47,601 nucleotides of DNA from positions 1 through 47,601 of the forward strand of contig NZ_JAINWJ010000056.1 of NCBI RefSeq assembly GCF_021021415.1. Reading direction: 5' to 3'. The notes under the pieces were generated by a model. The model searched no databases and was not told the DNA's origin. It was given only the letters and a program-made list of their open reading frames with translations. Made by a program: the position numbers and the translations under genes. This DNA is from Martelella mediterranea. Lineage in GTDB: Bacteria > Pseudomonadota > Alphaproteobacteria > Rhizobiales > Rhizobiaceae. Every line of letters begins with the position of its first letter. The first letter of the stretch is position 1. Shown here piece after piece: positions 9,141-17,751 of the stretch.

Positions 9141-10604
9141 CTACTGGAGGCTGGCCCAGCAGCTCACGCCGTTCTGCTTCAACGTCCGGCAGGCGCGCAC
9201 GGCCTCTTCCTGATCGGAGAAGCCGCCGAAACGGGCGCGGTAGACCGACTGGCCGCCGGTATTGTAGGCGAGCGCGAAGGGCTCGGTGCTGTCGAGCGCG
9301 CCGCCGGCCTTGCCCTTGGTGTTGGCGAGAAGCGCCCTGGCGGCTTCCGGCGTGGCGGCGGTGCCGACCTGAACCACCCAGCCGCGCGACGCACGCACCG
9401 AACCGGTCTTGATCGAGGTGTCGGGCTGCGAAGCCTCGGCGGCCGGAACGATCGCTTCGCCCACCGCATCGGCAACGCCGTCGGCGGTTTCGAGAATGTC
9501 CTCGACGCTCAGACCATCGTCATTGTCGGCCGCCCTACGCGCGCTCGGCACCGGAACATTGGCGATCAGCTCGGCCTGGGGGCCGGAGAGGACTGCCGGG
9601 GCGGCGGCCGCTGTGTTGTCGTTGGCATAGGCAAGCGCGACGCCGCCGGTCTGGCTCGTGGGCCGTGCATAGGGGATCGGTCCGGTCTTGGGGAACACCA
9701 TGGCGGCTGCGACGATCGGGCCGCCGCTGCTCTTGGTGCGGGCGATCACGAACTGCTTGCGGCCATTGGAGGCCTTCGGCAGGTAGGTGGTGATCAGCCG
9801 GGTCGCCCACTTGTCGCGGCTGGCGCCGGTCGCGCCGCCCATGACGACGGCAACGATCGAACGATTGCCGGAAATGGCCGAGGTCGCGATGTTGAAGCCG
9901 GAAGCATTGGTGTAGCCGGTCTTGATGCCGTCGACGCCCTGAACATTGCCGAGAAGGCGATTGTGATTGCCGATCGTGGTCTTGCCGAACTTGAAGCTGC
10001 GGGTGCCGAAATATTTGTAGTACTGCGGAAAATGCTGGCGCAGCGCGATGCCGAGACGGGCCTGGTCGCGCGCCGTGGTCTTCTGCGCGCTGTTCGGCAG
10101 GCCGTGGGCATTGCGGTAGGTCGTCTTCGTCATGCCCAGCGCATGCGCCTTGTTGGTCATCATCTTGGTGAAATTGGATTCCGAACCGCCGAGGAGTTCG
10201 CCAAGCGCGGTCGCCGCGTCATTGGCGGAGCGGGTCACCAGCGAATAGATGGCCGTCTCGACACTGATCGAATTGCCGGCGCCGATGCCGAGCTTGGTCG
10301 GCGGCTCCGCGGCTGCGTTCTTGGAGAACGGCACTCTGGTGTCGAGCGTGATGCGGCCGTCGTCCAGCGCCTCGAAGGTCAGGTAGAGCGTCATCATCTT
10401 CGTCAGCGAGGCCGGATAGCGCGGCGCGTCGGGGTTTTCGCCGTAAAGCACCTTGCCGGTGTTGACGTCGATGACGATGGCGGCGTCATTGCTGTCGGCG
10501 CGCGCTGGGGCAAAACCGGTCAGCAGAATCGTGAAGGCCGCGAGAAGGATCGCGGCCGCTGAAAACCGGCTCTTGGGGAATCGGCTTGTTGCCTGTCTCT
10601 GCAT
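9141..10604 (-). CDS. D-alanyl-D-alanine carboxypeptidase (S11) with SPOR domain
   Basis: A 487-residue penicillin-binding protein that trims the terminal D-Ala of peptidoglycan stem peptides in the periplasm. After a signal peptide (about 1-36, ending ARA) the catalytic set is complete: S66-L-T-K69 nucleophile box, S126-A-N128, and K228-T-G230 in GIKTGYTNASG. Residues about 270-395 are a low-complexity linker. The last 80 residues (WVVQVGTAATPEAARALL ... CRTLKQNGVSCWASLQ) are a SPOR domain, which binds denuded glycan strands at the septum, so a division-site role is inferred. The ATG at 10604 is chosen for the AAGAG 8 bases upstream; a GTG 78 bases earlier would give an implausible leader. 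DacF/DacC-like; the SPOR fusion is typical of rhizobia. Confidence 0.93.
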   Translation of the reverse strand: MQRQATSRFPKSRFSAAAILLAAFTILLTGFAPARADSNDAAIVIDVNTGKVLYGENPDAPRYPASLTKMMTLYLTFEALDDGRITLDTRVPFSKNAAAEPPTKLGIGAGNSISVETAIYSLVTRSANDAATALGELLGGSESNFTKMMTNKAHALGMTKTTYRNAHGLPNSAQKTTARDQARLGIALRQHFPQYYKYFGTRSFKFGKTTIGNHNRLLGNVQGVDGIKTGYTNASGFNIATSAISGNRSIVAVVMGGATGASRDKWATRLITTYLPKASNGRKQFVIARTKSSGGPIVAAAMVFPKTGPIPYARPTSQTGGVALAYANDNTAAAAPAVLSGPQAELIANVPVPSARRAADNDDGLSVEDILETADGVADAVGEAIVPAAEASQPDTSIKTGSVRASRGWVVQVGTAATPEAARALLANTKGKAGGALDSTEPFALAYNTGGQSVYRARFGGFSDQEEAVRACRTLKQNGVSCWASLQ

Positions 10605-10839
10605 ACGAAAAACTCTTGCGAATTCTGGCGGTTGATGTTTGCTGGCGGTTCCGTGGCCGGATGATACCGGCCCGGAAAGCACATTGCTAGACTGTCGGTG
10701 AGTGTGCGCAAATCGGGGTTAATATCCCATTAAATCCGCGGGCGATTGGCGTGGTTTATTTAAGAAGGCACGCATATGCAAAGCCTTCTTTCCAAGTCCC
10801 GGCCGATCGGATATCACACCCGCAAACAGGAGTGCGATC
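10605..10839. other. Divergent intergenic region between carboxypeptidase and rhomboid genes
   Basis: These 235 bp must carry promoters for both directions. The part around 10710-10775 is clearly AT-richer than its surroundings (TTAATATCCCATTAAAT, TTTATTTAAG). I cannot assign -35/-10 pairs with confidence. Confidence 0.3.
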
Positions 10840-11571
10840 ATGCAGACACCGCGAACGGGCGGCGGCCGGATGGATCATGAACGGCATCGCGAGCCAGCCA
10901 TCAACCTGCCGCCGGTGGTGGTCGGCGCGCTGGCCGTTCTGTTTGCGATCTTCCTGGTGCAGGAATTCCTGCTTTCCTATCGCACCAATGTGATGATCTG
11001 GCAGGAATTCGGGTTCCTGCCGGTGCGCTATGCCCACAGTCTTTCGCAACAGGGCTGGGCGTGGCTGTGGTCGCCGCTTACCTATTCGCTGCTGCATGGC
11101 GGCTGGACGCATATCGTTTTCAACGCCATCTGGCTGGCGATCTTCGGTGCGCCCGTCGCCCGGCGCATCGGGGCCGTGCGGTTCCTGATCCTGTGGGTAG
11201 CGAGCGCGGCGGCTTCTGCGTTTTTCTTCGCCGCCACGGATTGGGGCGCGGTCACCGTGCTGATCGGCGCGTCCGGCGTGGTCTCGGCCTATATGGGGGC
11301 GGCCTGCCGCTTCGTGTTCGCCGGCGGCCGGTTCTTGCCGCAGGCGCATCTGGGGCCGCGGCTTGCCATTACCGATGTGTTCCGCGATCGCACCGCGCGC
11401 GCCTTCGTGCTGGTCTGGCTGGCTGGCAATCTGCTGATCGCGATCGGCGTCAGCTTTGCAGGCGTCAGTGCCGGCGAAATCGCCTGGCAGGCCCATATCG
11501 GCGGCTTTCTGTTCGGTTTCCTCACCTTCCCGCTGTTCGACGTCAAGCGGCCGCGCACCCTGGTTTTCTGA
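10840..11571 (+). CDS. Rhomboid family intramembrane serine protease-like protein
   Basis: A 243-residue inner-membrane protein with about six hydrophobic segments. The rhomboid signature is present: H-x-x-x-N in WTHIVFNAIW, the GxSG nucleophile motif IGASGVVSAYMG (S145) and a late-helix histidine in AWQAHIGGFLFGF (H219). Family knowledge says Ser and His form the catalytic dyad cutting transmembrane substrates. AGGAG lies 7 bases before the ATG. The first 25 residues are hydrophilic. The substrate is unknown. The next gene, 106 bp downstream, has its own ribosome site and may or may not be cotranscribed. Confidence 0.88.
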   Translation: MQTPRTGGGRMDHERHREPAINLPPVVVGALAVLFAIFLVQEFLLSYRTNVMIWQEFGFLPVRYAHSLSQQGWAWLWSPLTYSLLHGGWTHIVFNAIWLAIFGAPVARRIGAVRFLILWVASAAASAFFFAATDWGAVTVLIGASGVVSAYMGAACRFVFAGGRFLPQAHLGPRLAITDVFRDRTARAFVLVWLAGNLLIAIGVSFAGVSAGEIAWQAHIGGFLFGFLTFPLFDVKRPRTLVF

Positions 11572-11677
11572 CCCGGTCACGGTTTCCTTGCAATCGCCCT
11601 AAACCTCATGCACCATTCGACTTTGCGTGGCCGGCCGGAGGCGGACACGCGTCGGCGCCGTAAACGAGGAGGTTTCG

Positions 11678-12112
11678 ATGTCCATTACCGTGAGAATGAT
11701 ACTTGCCGAGAAGGGCCGCGCGGTCGTGACCGCGAAGGGCGATACGTCGATTTCGGAAGTCGCGACGATCCTGCATCAAAACCGCATCGGCGCGGTCGTG
11801 ATCGTCGGCAAAAATGACAGCATTGTCGGCATTTTCACCGAGCGCGATCTGGTCGGCGCGATCAGCAAGCACGGCGCGGGATGTCTTTCCCAACCGGTTT
11901 CGACGGAAATGACCGAGAATGTCTATCGCTGCGACGAGGGCGTGAGCGTCAACGAATTGATGGAGGTGATGACCAAGCGCCACTTCCGTCACGTTCCCGT
12001 CGAAGTCGACGGCCGTCTCGCCGGAATCATCTCGATCGGCGACGTCGTCAAATCCCGCATCCGCGAGGTCGAGCAGGAAGCCGAGCACATCAAGTCGTAT
12101 ATTGCCGGATGA
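11678..12112 (+). CDS. CBS-domain pair protein
   Basis: A 144-residue cytosolic protein made of two CBS motifs, roughly residues 8-62 and 75-132 (IGAVVIVGKNDSIVGIFTERD and FRHVPVEVDGRLAGIISIGD), forming one Bateman module that commonly binds AMP, ATP or SAM. The start at 11678 has GAGGAGG 6 bases upstream, which decides it over an in-frame upstream ATG. Such stand-alone CBS pairs are common in alphaproteobacteria and their partner is usually unknown. The end is followed by a long palindromic repeat. Confidence 0.9.
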   Translation: MSITVRMILAEKGRAVVTAKGDTSISEVATILHQNRIGAVVIVGKNDSIVGIFTERDLVGAISKHGAGCLSQPVSTEMTENVYRCDEGVSVNELMEVMTKRHFRHVPVEVDGRLAGIISIGDVVKSRIREVEQEAEHIKSYIAG

Positions 12113-12147
12113 GGGGAACGCCTTCTTTCTCGGGCCTTTCAGCCAAT

Positions 12148-12275
12148 AATCTCTCCCCTTGAGGGAGAGATGCCCCGAGAGGGGTGAACCCTTTCTGCGA
12201 ACTCGGCTTTTAGGGCTTGCGCCCTTTACCCCTCTCTGTCGCTTTCGCGACATCTCCCCCTCAAGGGGGGAGATT
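12148..12275. repeat. Intergenic inverted-repeat element (rhizobial-type palindrome)
   Basis: Two 25-base arms, 12148-12172 and 12251-12275, are reverse complements at 23 of 25 positions (core CTCTCCCCTTGAGGGAGAGA). An inner pair (CCCCGAGAGGGG and ACCCCTCTCTG) continues the fold. It lies between convergent genes. It resembles the mosaic palindromes spread through intergenic regions of Rhizobiales; the specific family name cannot be confirmed here. It could also act as a terminator for either neighbour. Confidence 0.8.
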
Positions 12276-12363
12276 GTGGGCTGCGAGGCTGCGGTAAAAC
12301 CGGACGCTTCAATGTACTGAGATTCGCGGAAATGGGAGGTGAACATCTCCCTCCCGAAAATCC

Positions 12364-12813
12364 CTATTCCCCGCCATACACGTCCTTCGGATCGAACGCC
12401 CTGTCATCGTCGATGCTGGTCAGCACGGCCTTGCCGCCCTCGATCGAGGCGGAGCGGTAGAAGCAGGAGCGGCGGCCGGTGTGGCAGGCGGCGGCGTGGC
12501 CGGCCATGGTCACCTTGATCAGAACCGCGTCCTGGTCGCAATCGGTAAGCACCGTCTCGACGCGTTGAAGATTGCCCGAGGTCTCGCCCTTCTTCCAGAT
12601 CGCCTTGCGTGAGCGGCTGTAATAGTGGGCAAAGCCGGTCTCGAGCGTCAGCGCCAACGCCTCGGCATTCATATGGGCGAGCATCAGCACGGCGTTGTCG
12701 CGCGCGTCGGTGACCACGGCGGTGACGAGACCGTTTTCATCAAAACGCGGGGTGAAGTCGCGCGATTCATCGAGCAGGGCCTTGTCCTGCGGCGGCTTTT
12801 CGAAATTCAGCAT
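12364..12813 (-). CDS. hisI: Phosphoribosyl-AMP cyclohydrolase
   Basis: This enzyme opens the purine ring of phosphoribosyl-AMP, the third step of histidine synthesis. At 149 residues it is the stand-alone cyclohydrolase without the HisE pyrophosphohydrolase half, as is normal in alphaproteobacteria. Motifs are [11 protein letters not shown] (43-53), [18 protein letters not shown] (64-81), DCDQD (91-95) and [10 protein letters not shown] (109-118); C92, C110 and C117 are the expected zinc ligands. The start at 12813 has GGGAAAA just upstream; the open frame continues further but without homology. It is divergent from the Fe-S scaffold gene, with 135 bp between starts. Confidence 0.95.
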   Translation of the reverse strand: MLNFEKPPQDKALLDESRDFTPRFDENGLVTAVVTDARDNAVLMLAHMNAEALALTLETGFAHYYSRSRKAIWKKGETSGNLQRVETVLTDCDQDAVLIKVTMAGHAAACHTGRRSCFYRSASIEGGKAVLTSIDDDRAFDPKDVYGGE

Positions 12814-12948
12814 GGCTTTTCCCGTTTCCGGCGGTTTAAATAGACCCGGATCGGAACCTTGGCAATCGTGTGCTGCGGGCTTGTTGCGACAGCGCCGAAA
12901 ACCCATCTTCCGGATGAAGCATTGAAAAGACGCGCCGCAGGGTGACCG

Positions 12949-13407
12949 ATGGACGATATCTATTCCGCGAAAATATTGCAGCATGCCGGCAATGTGACCC
13001 GGCTTGGCATTATCGAGGGTGCCGACGCATCGGCCTCGGCGCATTCGCGACTGTGCGGTTCGAAACTGACGGTCTATCTCGACCTCGCGGATGGCCGCGT
13101 CAGCGGCTTTTCCCACGAGTTGAAGGCCTGCGCGCTCGGTCAGGCGTCGTCCGCGATCATGGCCGAGACCATCATCGGCGCGACGCCGGCGGAAATCCGC
13201 GATGCCCGGGACAAGATGCGCGCCATGCTGAAGGAAGGCGGGGAGGGGCCGGACGGCCGCTTTGCCGAGATGCGCTGTCTCTTACCGGTGAAGGATTATC
13301 CCGCCCGTCACGGCTCGGTGATGCTCACCTTCGAGGCCACCGTCAAGGCGCTCGATGCGCTGGAACGCGGCCCCGCTCTGGCCGAGGCCGTCGGGCGCGA
13401 TGGGTAG
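12949..13407 (+). CDS. NifU/IscU-like iron-sulfur cluster scaffold
   Basis: A 152-residue protein of the NifU N-terminal (IscU/SufU-like) fold. The three cluster-binding cysteines are in family positions: C36 (SRLCGSKL), C61 ([11 protein letters not shown]) and C110 ([16 protein letters not shown]). The Asp usually near the first Cys is not obvious, so full scaffold activity is inferred rather than shown. AGGGTG precedes the ATG at 12949. Its last 8 bases overlap the start of yidD, so the two are translationally coupled. It stands alone, with no cysteine desulfurase or chaperone nearby, so it may serve a specialised client. Confidence 0.85.
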   Translation: MDDIYSAKILQHAGNVTRLGIIEGADASASAHSRLCGSKLTVYLDLADGRVSGFSHELKACALGQASSAIMAETIIGATPAEIRDARDKMRAMLKEGGEGPDGRFAEMRCLLPVKDYPARHGSVMLTFEATVKALDALERGPALAEAVGRDG

Positions 13408-13732
13408 CGGGCATTCGCGCAATTACAGCGGACCCTTTCCGAAGACGCCGGGCCGGCTTCTGGGTCTCGGCCTGATCCGGTTCTACCAGCTCACCTTTTC
13501 AAGCCTGATCGGCCAGTCCTGCCGGCATCTGCCGACATGTTCGGAATATGGCTATGAGGCGATCGCCCGCCACGGGCTGTGGACGGGCGGGTTTCTCACC
13601 CTGTTTCGCGTCGGGCGCTGCGGGCCGGGCGGCACTTGCGGCTTCGACCCGGTGCCGGAAAAGCTGGACCCGCGCTGGCACTGGTATACGCCCTGGCGGT
13701 TTTATCAGGCGGGACGCCGTCACGCCTCCTGA
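13400..13732 (+). CDS. yidD: Membrane protein insertion efficiency factor YidD
   Basis: A 110-residue member of the YidD family, which assists YidC-dependent insertion of inner-membrane proteins. The diagnostic core is clear: LIRFYQLTFSSLIGQSCRHL, PTCSEYGYEAIARHG, FRVGRC and GFDPVPE, with three conserved cysteines. It is longer than the 85-residue E. coli protein because of a 15-residue N-terminal and a C-terminal extension. The ATG at 13400 lies inside the end of the scaffold gene. The 3' end overlaps the convergent methyltransferase gene by 13 bases. In most bacteria yidD sits with rpmH-rnpA-yidC; its pairing here with an Fe-S scaffold is a rhizobial arrangement. Confidence 0.95.
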   Translation: MGSGHSRNYSGPFPKTPGRLLGLGLIRFYQLTFSSLIGQSCRHLPTCSEYGYEAIARHGLWTGGFLTLFRVGRCGPGGTCGFDPVPEKLDPRWHWYTPWRFYQAGRRHAS

Positions 13733-14541
13733 AGCCGGGCGATGACCAGATAGCCGGGCGTCGGCTGACCGTTTTCCATCCGGACATTGATGTCGGTGAC
13801 TTCGACCGTTTCAAAACCGGCGTTCTTCAGGCCGGTCTCGATATAGGCAAGGCTGTGGCCGAAGCGGTGATGCGGGCCGACGGCATAGCCGGCACCCTTC
13901 AGCCGTTCCTCCGGCAGGGTCTCGGCGGAAAAGGCGAAGATGCCGCCGGTCTCCATATTGGCGGCAGCGCCCTGAAACAGCGCATCGAGCGTGCCGAGAT
14001 AGGGCAGCACGTCGGCTGCGATCACCAGATCGAACGGCGTCTCGTCGCTTTCCTCGAGGAATTCCTCGACCTCGGCAACGAACAGGGTGTCGTAGAGCCC
14101 CTTTTCGTAGGCGATCTCGACCATGTTCTCGGAAATATCGAGGCCAGTGATATCGTCAGCCATATCGTTGAGCGCGTCCGCGCCAAGGCCCGTGCCGCAA
14201 CCGAGGTCCAGCATCCGCCGGAACGGGCCGAGCGCAAGCGCCTGGAACCGCTGGCGGATGGTCATCGGCACGCAATAGCCAAGCTGTTCCACCAGAATAT
14301 CCTCGAAATCATCGGCATGCTGGTCGAACAGCGTCTCGACATAGGCGCCGGGCGCTTTCAGCGGCGTATCGCCGAAGCCGGTTGCGGCAAGGCGCACCGC
14401 AGCGCCGCCATGGTCTTCCGGGTCGATCGCCAGCACCTCGCGATAGGCCTCGGCGGCCTCGGCAAGCCTGCCTTCCTTTTCCAGCGCCAGCGCCCGGTTA
14501 TAGGCCTTTGCCAGCTTCTTCTCGTCGATCTTGCGCGCCAT
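13720..14541 (-). CDS. TPR-containing SAM-dependent methyltransferase
   Basis: A 273-residue protein. Residues 8-50 resemble a tetratricopeptide helix pair (AKAYNRALALEKEGRLAEAA). A class I methyltransferase domain follows, with the SAM-binding motif MLDLGCGTGLG at 110-120 and downstream motifs GLDISENMVEIA and FDLVIAADVLPYLG. The substrate is unknown. It starts 65 bp after mobA ends, on the same strand, with GAGG upstream, and is probably the last gene of the moaA-transporter-mobA-methyltransferase run. It resembles proteins annotated only as methyltransferase-domain proteins in rhizobia. Confidence 0.85.
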   Translation of the reverse strand: MARKIDEKKLAKAYNRALALEKEGRLAEAAEAYREVLAIDPEDHGGAAVRLAATGFGDTPLKAPGAYVETLFDQHADDFEDILVEQLGYCVPMTIRQRFQALALGPFRRMLDLGCGTGLGADALNDMADDITGLDISENMVEIAYEKGLYDTLFVAEVEEFLEESDETPFDLVIAADVLPYLGTLDALFQGAAANMETGGIFAFSAETLPEERLKGAGYAVGPHHRFGHSLAYIETGLKNAGFETVEVTDINVRMENGQPTPGYLVIARLQEA

Positions 14542-14606
14542 CGCCTCAGCCTCGTGTCTTTCGGCCTACGCTCTATGCCGGGTCGCGGGATGGCGCAACA
14601 GCCGAT

Positions 14607-15212
14607 TTACAGCGAACCGAACTGTATTCGGGCCTGTTCGAGCTCTTCCGGGGTGTTGATGTTGAAGAACGGATCGCTATCGCCGGTCATTTCGAAATCC
14701 ACGAACCGGTGCGGGTGGCGCTCCAGAAAGCCCATCAGCCTCCTGTTGCCGCCCGCAAGCCAGGCGGCAAGATCATCGGCAAGCAGGCGCGGCCAGAGGG
14801 CGAAAACGGGATGGACGCGGCCGTTCGAGCGCGCGGCAATGATTTCGCTGGGGGTGGGGGCTGCTGCGGCTAGCCGCTCGACGAAATCCGCCGGGAAAAA
14901 CGGCGTGTCGACGGCGATCGAGGCGATATGGGATGCCGACCCGCCCTCGAAATGGCGAAGCGCCGAAAGGATGCCGGAGAGCGGACCTTTGTGCTCGCCG
15001 ACGCCATCGGTGACGACGGGAGCGCCGGCGAATTCCGCCATCGCCCCATCATGGCGGCTGATGACCACCGGTCCGCTTTGTGCGGAAATACGGGCAAGGG
15101 CATGGGAAAGCAGCGTGCCACCGCCGAAGGCGAGCATCGCCTTGTCTTCGCCCATGCGCCGCGAGGCGCCACCGGCGAGAATGACGGCCGGAATGCGGTC
15201 AGGTTTCGTCAA
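14607..15212 (-). CDS. mobA: Molybdenum cofactor guanylyltransferase MobA
   Basis: MobA links GMP to Mo-molybdopterin to give the bis-MGD cofactor. The 201-residue product begins with the nucleotidyltransferase signature LAGGASRRMGEDK (12-24), followed by HKGPLSGILSAL and VDTPFFPADFVE. I place the start at a TTG (15210-15212) that overlaps the TGA stop of the upstream transporter gene (ATTGA) and has GGAGG 10 bases before it. No ATG exists between that point and the conserved motif, and an upstream frame would run through the transporter gene. This overlap implies translational coupling. mobB is not adjacent. Confidence 0.92.
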   Translation of the reverse strand: MTKPDRIPAVILAGGASRRMGEDKAMLAFGGGTLLSHALARISAQSGPVVISRHDGAMAEFAGAPVVTDGVGEHKGPLSGILSALRHFEGGSASHIASIAVDTPFFPADFVERLAAAAPTPSEIIAARSNGRVHPVFALWPRLLADDLAAWLAGGNRRLMGFLERHPHRFVDFEMTGDSDPFFNINTPEELEQARIQFGSL

Positions 15213-16165
15213 TCGCGCAAGACCTCCTCTTCGGCGCGCGCCAGCAATCCGCCGCCCTGCGGGCCGCCGGGCTGGGTGGTTTCGCTGAGCGGCTCGATAC
15301 CCTTTTGGCGTTCGCGGTAGAACGAGTAAAGGCCCGCGCCGACGACGATCGCGCCGCCGATCAGCACGTTCACGCCCGGATAGGTCGCAAACATGATCAT
15401 GCCGAGGATGGTCGACCACAACAGCCCGGTGTAGCGGAACGGCGCGACATAGGAGATATCGGCCTTGCGCACGGCAAACACGATGAACTGGTAGCCGATC
15501 AGCAGAAAGCCTGCCGCAAGGACCAGCAGGCCGACGAGCGGCCAGCGCATCAGGTCCCAGTCCTGTTCGATGGTGCCAAGCCCGGCGCCGCCGATGGTGA
15601 GCAAAGCGGAGGTCGACAGGGTGATCACGATCGCCGGCACATCGGTGCGGATCGCCTTGGTGAGCAGGTCGCGGGCGGTGGCGAAAAGCATGGCGATCAC
15701 GACGTAGAGCGCGCCGCTCTCAAAGCCCGCGGGTCCTGGCTTGATGATGATCATCACCCCGATGAAGCCGGCGATGATCGCGCTCCACCGTCGCCAGCCG
15801 ACGGGCTCGCCCATGAACAGCGCCGCGCCGAGCGTTACGGCGAGCGGCAGGCATTGCAGGATCGCCGCCGCATTGGCAAGCGGCATCGCCTTCAGCGCCT
15901 CGAGATAGGCGATGGCGGCGACAAGCTCGCATGCGCTGCGGATCAGAACCCGCGGCTCGAACACCGCCCGCATGTGCGAAAACACGCCCGCCCGCCAGGC
16001 GATGATCAGTGCGATGAACATGACGATCAGGCCGCGGAAGAACATGATCTGCCCGACGCCGATCTCCTCGGTCAGCTTTTTCACGATCGCGTCGTTGATC
16101 GAAAAGCTGGCCATGCCCGCGATCATGAACAGCGCGCCGGAAAGATTTGAGGAAATACGCATCAT
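15209..16165 (-). CDS. EamA/DMT-family transporter
   Basis: A 318-residue inner-membrane protein with ten predicted helices in two EamA repeats (about 8-140 and 155-285). Repeat landmarks are FSINDAIVKKL, RGLIVMFIALI, ANAAAILQCLPLAVTLGAAL and YVAPFRYTGLLWSTILG. The family exports amino acids or other metabolites. Two ATG codons abut at 16165 and 16162; the ribosome site is weak, so either may be used. It lies between moaA and mobA and overlaps mobA by four bases. A link to molybdenum cofactor work is suggested only by position. Confidence 0.88.
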   Translation of the reverse strand: MMRISSNLSGALFMIAGMASFSINDAIVKKLTEEIGVGQIMFFRGLIVMFIALIIAWRAGVFSHMRAVFEPRVLIRSACELVAAIAYLEALKAMPLANAAAILQCLPLAVTLGAALFMGEPVGWRRWSAIIAGFIGVMIIIKPGPAGFESGALYVVIAMLFATARDLLTKAIRTDVPAIVITLSTSALLTIGGAGLGTIEQDWDLMRWPLVGLLVLAAGFLLIGYQFIVFAVRKADISYVAPFRYTGLLWSTILGMIMFATYPGVNVLIGGAIVVGAGLYSFYRERQKGIEPLSETTQPGGPQGGGLLARAEEEVLRD

Positions 16166-16239
16166 TCGCCCATATTTTGATCATTCGGTTCATATCGCCG
16201 AACCGAGTGTGGGGGAAGACGCGTTGATGCTTTATATTT

Positions 16240-17277
16240 TCAGCCGCCGGTCATGCTCATGTGGCGGGCGACGGCGACGCGGGAGGTTTTCTCGTCGAGC
16301 TCGAAATTGTGTTCTTTCGGCTTGCGGGCGATGGCATTGTCGATGGCGCGGTGGAGCGCTGCGTCATCATCCGGATTATCGCGCAGCACGGCGCGGAAAT
16401 CGGCATTGTCGTCCTGGCCGAGGCACATATAGAGCATGCCGGTGCAGGTGAGGCGCACCCGGTTGCAGCTTGCGCAGAAATTGTGGCTGAGCGGGGTGAT
16501 GAAGCCAAGCTTGCCGCCGGTCTCGGCCACATTGACGAACCGTGCCGGCCCGCCGGTGTCGAGCGGGATGTCGGTGAGCGTGAAGCGCTCCTCAAGGTCG
16601 CGGCGGACCTTCGACAGCGGCAGATATTGCGCGGAGCGATCGGTATCGACCTCGCCGAGCGGCATCGCTTCGATCAGGGTCAGGTCCATGCCCTCGCCAT
16701 GGGCAAAGCGCAGCAGGTCGGGGATTTCGGCCTCGTTGAAGCCGGCGAGCGCCACGGCGTTGAGCTTGACCTTCAGCCCGGCGGCGCGCGCGGCCTCAAG
16801 CCCCGCCATCACCTTGTGAAAATCACCCCAGCGGGTGATCTCGCGGAATTTCTGCGGGTCGAGCGTGTCGAGCGAGACGTTGATGCGGCGCACGCCGGCG
16901 GCATAGAGATCGTCGGCAAAGCGCGAAAGCTGCGAACCGTTGGTGGTCAGCGTCAACGCGTCAAGCGCGCCGTCCTCAATGCGGCGGCCGAGCGCCTCGA
17001 TCAGATGCATCACATTCTTGCGCATCAGCGGTTCGCCGCCAGTGAGCCGCAGCTTGCGCACGCCCTTGTCGATGAAGGCGTTGCAGAGGCGTTCGAGTTC
17101 CTCCAGCGTCAGCAGGTCGCGTTTCGGCAGGAAGGTCATGTTTTCCGCCATGCAATAGGTGCAGCGGAAATCGCAGCGGTCGGTCACCGAGACGCGCAGA
17201 TAGGTGATCGCGCGCCCGAAAGGGTCGATCATCGGCGCGGGTTTTTCGTCCGCTATCTCGCTGAAATGCCGGTTCAC
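16240..17277 (-). CDS. moaA: GTP 3',8-cyclase MoaA
   Basis: A radical-SAM enzyme that makes the first intermediate of molybdenum cofactor synthesis from GTP. The N-terminal 4Fe-4S motif is C35-DFR-C39-TY-C42. GGEP (TGGEPLMRK) and the C-terminal cluster motif [11 protein letters not shown]...C are present, and the protein ends in the Gly-Gly (SMTGG) required by the family. The start is a GTG at 17277 with AAGGAG 7 bases upstream, giving 345 residues; an ATG 15 codons later ([12 protein letters not shown]) is the only close alternative. First gene of a minus-strand run with the transporter, mobA and the methyltransferase. Confidence 0.95.
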   Translation of the reverse strand: MNRHFSEIADEKPAPMIDPFGRAITYLRVSVTDRCDFRCTYCMAENMTFLPKRDLLTLEELERLCNAFIDKGVRKLRLTGGEPLMRKNVMHLIEALGRRIEDGALDALTLTTNGSQLSRFADDLYAAGVRRINVSLDTLDPQKFREITRWGDFHKVMAGLEAARAAGLKVKLNAVALAGFNEAEIPDLLRFAHGEGMDLTLIEAMPLGEVDTDRSAQYLPLSKVRRDLEERFTLTDIPLDTGGPARFVNVAETGGKLGFITPLSHNFCASCNRVRLTCTGMLYMCLGQDDNADFRAVLRDNPDDDAALHRAIDNAIARKPKEHNFELDEKTSRVAVARHMSMTGG

Positions 17278-17375
17278 GCAAAATCTCCTTGCCGGGAAGA
17301 TGTTCTTCGGGTTGGCAAGCGTCAAGTCCGGTGTCAAACAAAGCTCTGTGAATTGGACGGAAAAGGGAGCCGGTT

Positions 17376-17747
17376 TTGACAGCGACACCGACGGAGATCA
17401 GGGTCTCGAAGGACCGCAAAAGCCTGACCGTGACGTTTGACGACGGCGCCCGCTACGCGCTGCCGGCCGAGATGCTGCGGGTCCTGTCGCCTTCCGCCGA
17501 GGTCAAGGGTCATGGTCCCGGCCAGGCGGTGACGGTGCCGGGCAAGCGCAATGTCGAGATCATGACGGTCGCGGCCGCCGGCAATTACGCGATCCGCATC
17601 GGCTTCGACGATATGCACGACAGCGGCATCTATACCTGGACCTATCTGCGTGAGTTGGGCGAGGACGGCGCGCGCATGTTCGCCGACTACGAGGCGGAGC
17701 TTGCCGCAAAGGGCATGACCCGCGACCGGGCCGAGCGGCCGCGCTGA
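17376..17747 (+). CDS. DUF971 (GBBH-like N-terminal domain) protein
   Basis: A 123-residue protein covering the DUF971 / gamma-butyrobetaine-hydroxylase-like N-terminal domain. Recognisable segments are [40 protein letters not shown] and [12 protein letters not shown]. Small stand-alone members have been tied to Fe-S or metal handling in some bacteria, but a role here is unknown. The start is a TTG at 17376 with GGGAG six bases upstream and no suitable ATG. It is divergent from moaA (98 bp between starts) and ends five bases from the convergent AI-2E family gene. Confidence 0.88.
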   Translation: MTATPTEIRVSKDRKSLTVTFDDGARYALPAEMLRVLSPSAEVKGHGPGQAVTVPGKRNVEIMTVAAAGNYAIRIGFDDMHDSGIYTWTYLRELGEDGARMFADYEAELAAKGMTRDRAERPR

Positions 17748-17751
17748 AGCC

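Noticed and set aside
12148-12275. A CRISPR-like repeat
   Set aside because: There are only two arms in inverted, not direct, orientation, with no spacers of even size and no cas genes in the window.
13579-15288. A 569-codon plus-strand frame opposite the methyltransferase and mobA genes
   Set aside because: It crosses two well-supported minus-strand genes with clear motifs and has no family features of its own.
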